Origin: an uncultured Roseburia sp.
Lineage (GTDB): Bacteria; Bacillota; Clostridia; Lachnospirales; Lachnospiraceae
Assembly: GCA_947070915.1 (NCBI GenBank)
Contig: CAMTDY010000092.1
Location: 1 to 11,309 of the forward strand
Direction of reading: 5' to 3'
Length of the DNA stretch: 11,309 nt
Shown here: one piece after another, positions 7,571 through 11,309 of the stretch
Layout of the letters: each line of letters opens with the position of its first letter
Position numbering within the stretch: position 1 is the stretch's first letter
The notes under the pieces: model-generated
What the model saw: only the letters and a program-made list of their open reading frames with translations
Databases searched by the model: none
What the model was told of the DNA's origin: nothing
Translations under genes and position numbers: made by a program

Positions 7571-7592
7571 GGTTCCATGGCGCCATGGAGCT
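7571..7592. repeat. 16-bp perfect palindrome in the leader of the unknown lipoprotein gene
   Basis: TCCATGGCGCCATGGA at 7574-7589 equals its own reverse complement. In RNA it extends to 7571-7592 by a U-G, a G-C and a G-U pair. It lies between the predicted transcription start (about 7544) and the ribosome site (7611). It could be a dimeric repressor operator or a leader hairpin; there is no T-run after it. Confidence 0.75.
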
Positions 7593-7610
7593 ATGCAGAT
7601 CAAAGCAGAT

Positions 7611-7617
7611 AAGGAGG
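7611..7617 (+). promoter_or_regulatory. ribosome binding site fixing the lipoprotein start
   Basis: AAGGAGG lies 8 nt before the ATG at 7626. An earlier in-frame ATG at 7593 would put this site inside the coding region, has only poor upstream purines and would add a charged tail before the signal peptide, so 7626 is the start. Confidence 0.85.
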
Positions 7618-7625
7618 TATGGCTT

Positions 7626-8816
7626 ATGAAGAAAAAAATTATTTTATTCTGTATCATTTGTCTGGGCGTATTTTTGTGTGGTTGTGAGGGAGAGCTGAAA
7701 ACTGTCAAAAAAGAGGAAAGCCCTCCGGCAGAAAGTTCTGATGCCGGTCAATTCGGTGTTAAATACTGTGCTGTTTCAGAACTAAAGAAGACAAAGATGT
7801 CTGATATAACGTATAAGGCGGATAATCTGAGACTTCCTGATACGGTTGATTTTTCTTGCATTGGCGAGGTGGCAGTTCTCGACATGGAGACAGAGCAGAT
7901 CGATGTAAACAAGAAAAAGAAAATTTACGAAAAATTGTTTGGGCTGGATGGTAAAGACATCTGGAAAAAAGAAGATGATCTTTTGGTTTATGACGACAAG
8001 AAGGAAAAAAAGTACTGTCTTATAGGAGAAACGGGATTTTTATCTTATTCCAATACTGGAAAAAAGGAGTATACGATGAAAAAACGTTATGACTTGAGAA
8101 AGGAGGATATTTCTGAGGTAAGAGTAGGGCTGAAAAACGGCACCCAGCCGTTAACACTTATATGTACCCGCGCCAGAAAATGGCTTGAGGATAATATGGA
8201 AATAAAGGGATTTTATCATAAAATAACGGGTGCCTATATCATGGGGCAGGGGGGAGAGGATTCGTCAGATTCTCCGGAAATGATTGAATTAAATGTTGAA
8301 TATGAATATAAGGGGATACCTGTCTGCAACTTAAGTACTCCTCTTTCTAATCTTAGGGGAGTGTCAAATACAGAAGATGGTGGTCATGATGATGACCAGC
8401 CAATGATAGAGACGGAGCCGTCAGTATTCCCCTTTGGAGTTCAGCTTCAATACGCTGACTCAGATGAGCTGGCATTTTGTTCAAACCTGAATGGGTGTCT
8501 GAAGCTGAAAGACGCAGAGCGGGTGGATCAGGTCGTGGATCTTGAAAGCGCTATCAGGGTCGTACATAAAAATCTGTCTGGATTGACATATCGTTTTAAT
8601 GATATTGTACCCTTATATATTCTGGACCCCAGCGAAATTCAAAGTGGACAGAGCGGTTTTAAGCCGGGAATCAGAGTGAAAGGAATCCCGGTTTATGCTT
8701 TTATTTTAAACGTAAAGAAGGGCAGCAGTATGATAGAACCGAACTGCGGTGAGTATTATTGTCTTGTGGATATGATAAGCGGCAATTTTTGGACCAATAT
8801 TGACGGAGCTTTCTAA
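7626..8816 (+). CDS. lipoprotein of unknown function
   Basis: I do not recognise this 396-aa protein. It begins MKKKIILFCIICLGVFLCGC, a short lipoprotein signal with LCGC lipobox and C20 as the predicted lipid-anchored residue. A Glu/Ser/Pro-containing spacer follows, then a soluble, charged body with no further membrane segment. The middle part is Lys/Asp-rich (IDVNKKKKIYEKLFGLDGKDIWKKEDDLLVYDDKKEKKYCL). The end has short strands such as GIRVKGIPVYAFILNVKKGSS and YYCLVDMISGNFWTNIDGAF, a pattern seen in many Firmicutes surface lipoproteins but not diagnostic. Several Cys occur in the mature part. It follows the binding-protein gene by 148 nt but has its own promoter-like leader with phased repeats and a palindrome, so it is probably regulated separately. 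It ends at a strong bidirectional hairpin. A role at the outer face of the membrane is the only inference I make. Confidence 0.85.
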   Translation: MKKKIILFCIICLGVFLCGCEGELKTVKKEESPPAESSDAGQFGVKYCAVSELKKTKMSDITYKADNLRLPDTVDFSCIGEVAVLDMETEQIDVNKKKKIYEKLFGLDGKDIWKKEDDLLVYDDKKEKKYCLIGETGFLSYSNTGKKEYTMKKRYDLRKEDISEVRVGLKNGTQPLTLICTRARKWLEDNMEIKGFYHKITGAYIMGQGGEDSSDSPEMIELNVEYEYKGIPVCNLSTPLSNLRGVSNTEDGGHDDDQPMIETEPSVFPFGVQLQYADSDELAFCSNLNGCLKLKDAERVDQVVDLESAIRVVHKNLSGLTYRFNDIVPLYILDPSEIQSGQSGFKPGIRVKGIPVYAFILNVKKGSSMIEPNCGEYYCLVDMISGNFWTNIDGAF

Positions 8817-8822
8817 AAACAG

Positions 8823-8872
8823 AAAGGGGGTATCCCTTAAGTCCTGTTATGGCTTTTGGGATACCCCTTTTT
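8823..8872. terminator. strong, probably bidirectional intrinsic terminator between convergent genes
   Basis: GGGGTATCCC (8827-8836) and GGGATACCCC (8858-8867) pair perfectly, extended by one wobble and three A-T pairs. Five T at 8868-8872 serve the + strand lipoprotein gene. On the - strand the complement gives the same stem followed by a T-rich run opposite 8812-8825, which can serve the GH43 gene ending at 8896. Confidence 0.9.
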
Positions 8873-8895
8873 GTGTTGTTTCGTAAGATGAATAA

Positions 8896-11088
8896 TTATT
8901 TTTTGATCTTAACTTTCTTCTTACCACTCCAGCTGCTGTAATACTTCTTGCCATTTACCGTCTTGTAAGCTCTTGCCTGAACATAGTAGGTTTTGGCTTT
9001 CTTAAGTTTGCTGATGGTAGCTGTCAAAGTATTTGCTTTTTTGATGGTTACTTTCTTTGCCGACTTCATTGTCTTCTTCAAAGAATAACGGATCTCATAT
9101 CCATTTGCACCTGTAATCTTTTTCTTCAATGTGACTTTGGCTTTTTTGCCTTTCACATTTTTTACGCTCTTGATCGCAGGTTTTGCTACGGAAACTTTAT
9201 CTTCGGAAGGAGTTACCGTAGGCGCCGGAGTAGCTGTCGGAGCTGGTGTGCCTGGAGCCGGAGTAACACCCGGTGCAGGGGTTCCCGGAGCTGGTGTACC
9301 TGGAGCTGGAGTAACATCCGGTGCCGCTGCTTCCTTTTCTGTAAATGTCCAGGAAGCTACACGGTAATCTGTACCGCGGAATACAAAGTAAACATCATGT
9401 AATCCGGTTACGTTGTCCAGATCTGCGGACAATGTTTCATAATTATCTGCGCCGGTATCTTTCAGCTGCAGTGTTGCGATTTTGGTTCCTGTCAATGCTT
9501 CGTCCAGATATACTTCAATGGACCCCTGGGTAGTAGCAGAAGCAACGGAAGCCTCTAATTTAGCTGCACCGTTGGAACCGAAATCAACGCCGTCGATCCT
9601 GGTCCAGTCCCCGGTATCAATCTTGTCAACTACAACTTTGCCATCCTCCAGCTGTGCAGTGGAGATACCACCCTGATGGCTCTGTGTCGTCGCATTGATC
9701 GTCTGGTATGGGTTGAAGGTTCCAACCTGATCCGGACCGGCATAAGATGGTTTGACGTCAATGGTAGGTTCGTCGCTCTCCACATCCACTTTGATCTCAT
9801 CGATATGCAGGTTTCTATAGGATAAAGATTTTAATGGTTTCCCATTCGAATCAGTCTTTCCAGCATAATCATCTTTGTATAAGAACTGATCCAGGGCGGT
9901 TGTATGATAGAGCATGTAGTACTTATCTTTGAATTCAAACATATGGTGGTGGTTGTTGTAGTATTCATCAAACAATTCGCTTCCTGGGTTTTTCAGGATC
10001 TTACCAATGAATTTCGGATCACCTTCCTGCCAGTTTTCTGGATCACATGTTACATTGAGGGGATCATCAGAGACATATCCTACGATGGAAACGCTGCCGT
10101 CTTTGATGTATTGGTTATTGGAAGGAACGTTCCAGTTTGCACAGTAGGTATAGACATATTTATCTCCGAACTGGTTGATCTCATTGTCCTCAAAATGGTA
10201 ATAGGAATCCAGTTCTGTGATCGTATCCCAGTCCAGCTCCACTTTGTCTGCGCTGATCTTCAGCTTGCAGGAGCGGGATGTCTTTGGATGTTTCTGTAGT
10301 TCTGCTGTGCTGCCGTTTCCGCCGCCCCAGTAAATGTAGGCATCTCCTTTATTATCGAGCAGGACTGCCGGGTCAAAGTTCCAGATGATGCCGTTCCCCA
10401 TACCGTTTGGAATTTCACTCTTTTTGATCAACAATTTGCCGAGTTCATCTTTCCAGGGTCCCGTCGGCGTCTCACCTTTTACATATCCCACATCCCCGCC
10501 GTTGGTAAAGAAGATATAGTATTCATCTTTGCCATCGCCGTCACAATCGTATTTTAATGCGGATGGCGCCCAGGAATTCCATGCCCATGCAGAACTTGCC
10601 GGTTTTCCATCGTCAGAACATACTTTTTCCATGTCGATAAAACCTTCATCGGTCCAGTTCACCAGATCGGAACTGGAGAATATGGACAATTTCTTGGTCT
10701 GGTATTTGTTTGCTAAAACTTCACCATTTTCCTTGTCATTTGTGTAGGATTTATCTGTTCCATAAGATCTCTGATCTGTAGTTCCATAAACGTAAATCTT
10801 TCCGTCTACTTCCATACAGGTAGGATCTGCACAGAAACTCTGTGTGTCAATTGCTCCGGTTACTTCGATCTCTTTTCCATCCTTTACGTATGTAAGGCCT
10901 GGTGTCAATGTTAGGTCTGCCGTATCATAGGGCTGGGCATCCTCTTCGGAAATTACATAAGGATCCTTTTCAACAACAAAGTCGTCGGCACCTTTGGCTG
11001 TTTTTGCCGGTCCCACTGTGAAAACAGTGGTCAGGGCTACAGCAGACGCAGTGAGTACTGCTCCCACTTTTCTAAGATTCTTTCTCAT
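8896..11088 (-). CDS. secreted GH43 glycosidase with CBM6 and basic Fn3-like tail
   Basis: The protein is 730 aa from the ATG at 11088; a longer open frame to 11226 is rejected because the AGGAGG site and promoter lie inside it. A Sec signal peptide covers about residues 1-33 (no lipobox). The GH43 five-bladed propeller spans about 75-440, with D88 in CADP as likely base, D239 in FDP as pKa modulator and E371 in GSELFD as likely acid. A CBM6 beta sandwich follows at about 460-585 (SIEVYLDE, GLHDVYFVF, ASWTF). A TPAPG linker lies at about 590-627 and an Fn3-like domain at about 636-728. That last part has 31 Lys and one Glu in 100 residues. GH43 enzymes remove or cut arabinose- or xylose-containing chains (arabinofuranosidase, xylosidase, arabinanase); which one is not decided here. 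It acts outside the cell, likely held at the wall by the basic tail, since no LPXTG or transmembrane anchor is seen. It has its own promoter. Confidence 0.92.
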   Translation of the reverse strand: MRKNLRKVGAVLTASAVALTTVFTVGPAKTAKGADDFVVEKDPYVISEEDAQPYDTADLTLTPGLTYVKDGKEIEVTGAIDTQSFCADPTCMEVDGKIYVYGTTDQRSYGTDKSYTNDKENGEVLANKYQTKKLSIFSSSDLVNWTDEGFIDMEKVCSDDGKPASSAWAWNSWAPSALKYDCDGDGKDEYYIFFTNGGDVGYVKGETPTGPWKDELGKLLIKKSEIPNGMGNGIIWNFDPAVLLDNKGDAYIYWGGGNGSTAELQKHPKTSRSCKLKISADKVELDWDTITELDSYYHFEDNEINQFGDKYVYTYCANWNVPSNNQYIKDGSVSIVGYVSDDPLNVTCDPENWQEGDPKFIGKILKNPGSELFDEYYNNHHHMFEFKDKYYMLYHTTALDQFLYKDDYAGKTDSNGKPLKSLSYRNLHIDEIKVDVESDEPTIDVKPSYAGPDQVGTFNPYQTINATTQSHQGGISTAQLEDGKVVVDKIDTGDWTRIDGVDFGSNGAAKLEASVASATTQGSIEVYLDEALTGTKIATLQLKDTGADNYETLSADLDNVTGLHDVYFVFRGTDYRVASWTFTEKEAAAPDVTPAPGTPAPGTPAPGVTPAPGTPAPTATPAPTVTPSEDKVSVAKPAIKSVKNVKGKKAKVTLKKKITGANGYEIRYSLKKTMKSAKKVTIKKANTLTATISKLKKAKTYYVQARAYKTVNGKKYYSSWSGKKKVKIKK
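9208..9321 (-). repeat. TPAPG repeat linker in the GH43 protein
   Basis: Residues 590-627 are built from TPAPG units (five or six, with a few Val and Ala changes) ending in TATPAPTVTP. The DNA is a matching degenerate 15-bp tandem repeat. It is a flexible extracellular linker between the CBM6 and the Fn3-like domain, and a place where replication slippage could change the unit number. Confidence 0.85.
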
Positions 11089-11095
11089 TATTTGT

Positions 11096-11101
11096 CCTCC
11101 T
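11096..11101 (-). promoter_or_regulatory. ribosome binding site fixing the GH43 start
   Basis: On the - strand AGGAGG lies 7 nt ahead of the ATG at 11088. This near-perfect site selects that start, right before a typical signal peptide (MRKNLRKVGAVL), over any farther upstream start. Confidence 0.9.
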
Positions 11102-11128
11102 GTCTTTGATAAATTACCTGGATTTATA

Positions 11129-11148
11129 TTGTTGTGCAAATACAACAA
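11129..11148. promoter_or_regulatory. operator-like palindrome in the GH43 leader
   Basis: TTGTTGT (11129-11135) and ACAACAA (11142-11148) are perfect inverted arms around a 6-bp centre. Outer ATTTAT and ATAAAT arms extend the symmetry to 11122-11154 with a one-base offset. It lies about 20-35 nt after the predicted transcription start, where a bound repressor could block elongation. TTGT/ACAA ends are common in operators of sugar-responsive repressors (LacI, AraR types), though the usual central CG is absent. Confidence 0.55.
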
Positions 11149-11172
11149 ATAAATACCTGCTAATATTTGATT

Positions 11173-11201
11173 ATTATAGCATATTAACAAGAAACCGTCA
11201 A
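11173..11201 (-). promoter_or_regulatory. sigma-A promoter of the GH43 gene with extended -10
   Basis: On the - strand TTGACG (11196-11201) and TATAAT (11173-11178) are 17 bp apart, and TGC directly precedes the -10, giving an extended -10 element. Transcription should start near 11166, with a leader of about 78 nt. Confidence 0.9.
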
Positions 11202-11262
11202 TAAAACTAGAAGAAAAAGAAAACATAAAAAATCGGGGCTTTTATCTTTTATTATTCTGTAT

Positions 11263-11309
11263 CTGTCTCTTATACACATCTGACGCTGCCGACGATAAGG
11301 CTCGGGGGG
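11263..11309. other. Illumina Nextera adapter and index read-through (not genomic)
   Basis: Bases 11263-11281 are the complement of the 19-bp Tn5 mosaic end, beginning CTGTCTCTTATACAC. Bases 11282-11295 (GACGCTGCCGACGA) complete the Nextera read-1 adapter. TAAGGCTC at 11296-11303 sits where the i5 index is read and is the reverse complement of GAGCCTTA, which I remember as a Nextera XT index. The final G run replaces the expected following primer sequence, as dark cycles do on two-colour instruments. The genomic sequence ends at about 11262. Confidence 0.95.

Noticed and set aside
8382..8400. Inverted repeat GGTCAT/ATGACC within the unknown lipoprotein gene
   Set aside because: Only 6-bp arms in coding sequence, expected by chance.
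8880..8889. TTCGTAAGAT repeated from 7501-7510
   Set aside because: A single 10-mer copy without the 11-bp phasing or a nearby -10 box; probably coincidence.
9131..9367. + strand open frame rich in Gly-Ala-Gly-Val repeats
   Set aside because: It is the antisense shadow of the TPAPG linker in the GH43 gene, without a ribosome site.
11089..11226. 46-residue N-terminal extension of the GH43 protein
   Set aside because: The extension covers the promoter, operator-like palindrome and AGGAGG site; the signal peptide starts at the ATG at 11088.
11228..11246. GCCCCG followed by T-run on the - strand, looking like half of a terminator
   Set aside because: No complementary left arm is present before the genomic sequence ends at the adapter, so it cannot be supported.
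11263..11281. Tn5-like transposon end as evidence of a mobile element
   Set aside because: It is the engineered mosaic end followed by adapter sequence, a library artefact.

Overview
The window reads as an 11.3 kb contig from a low-to-moderate GC Gram-positive bacterium of the Clostridia, most likely a gut Lachnospiraceae relative. The reasons are strong AGGAGG-type ribosome sites, canonical sigma-A promoters, lipoprotein signal peptides, a hybrid kinase with a solute-binding lipoprotein, and a secreted GH43-CBM6 enzyme with a Pro/Thr linker and a Lys-rich Fn3-like tail. The taxonomic guess is inference from protein style only. The last 47 bases are not genomic: they read as Illumina Nextera adapter, an index-like octamer and a G run, so the contig's right edge is a sequencing-read artefact. 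The left edge cuts through a gene.

Region 1 (1-3488, + strand) is the 3' part of a surface-glycan or nonulosonic-acid type operon. It holds a 5'-truncated RmlD-like SDR nucleotide-sugar reductase, a NeuB-family sialic/pseudaminic/legionaminic-type synthase with C-terminal SAF domain, a RimJ/PseH-like GNAT acetyltransferase, and a radical SAM/SPASM protein. The first three overlap (4 and 17 nt) and the fourth follows after 36 nt. The operon ends at a clear intrinsic terminator (3447-3488). The likely product is a modified nine-carbon acidic sugar or related glycan; the exact sugar cannot be read from this window.

Region 2 (3500-7477, + strand) starts with a near-consensus promoter. It encodes a membrane hybrid histidine kinase (extracellular sensor, HisKA, HATPase, two receiver domains) and, 13 nt later, a family-1-type extracellular solute-binding lipoprotein. 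No permease or ATPase genes accompany the binding protein, which suggests it may act as a ligand-presenting partner for the kinase rather than in transport.

Region 3 (7478-8872, + strand) carries a leader with three 11-bp-phased direct repeats just upstream of a TATAAT box and a 16-bp perfect palindrome, then a 396-aa lipoprotein of unknown function. It ends in a strong hairpin that can terminate transcription from both sides.

Region 4 (8896-11201, - strand) is a convergent, single-gene unit. It has a consensus extended -10 promoter, an operator-like palindrome in the 5' leader, and a secreted GH43 glycosidase with CBM6, TPAPG linker and a very basic Fn3-like C-terminal domain, probably acting on arabinose- or xylose-containing plant polysaccharide at the cell surface.

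The points most worth following are the nonulosonate-type genes coupled to a radical SAM enzyme, the kinase plus binding-protein pair without a transporter, the phased repeats before the orphan lipoprotein, and the adapter at the contig end. I saw no rRNA, tRNA, CRISPR array, insertion sequence or integrase.
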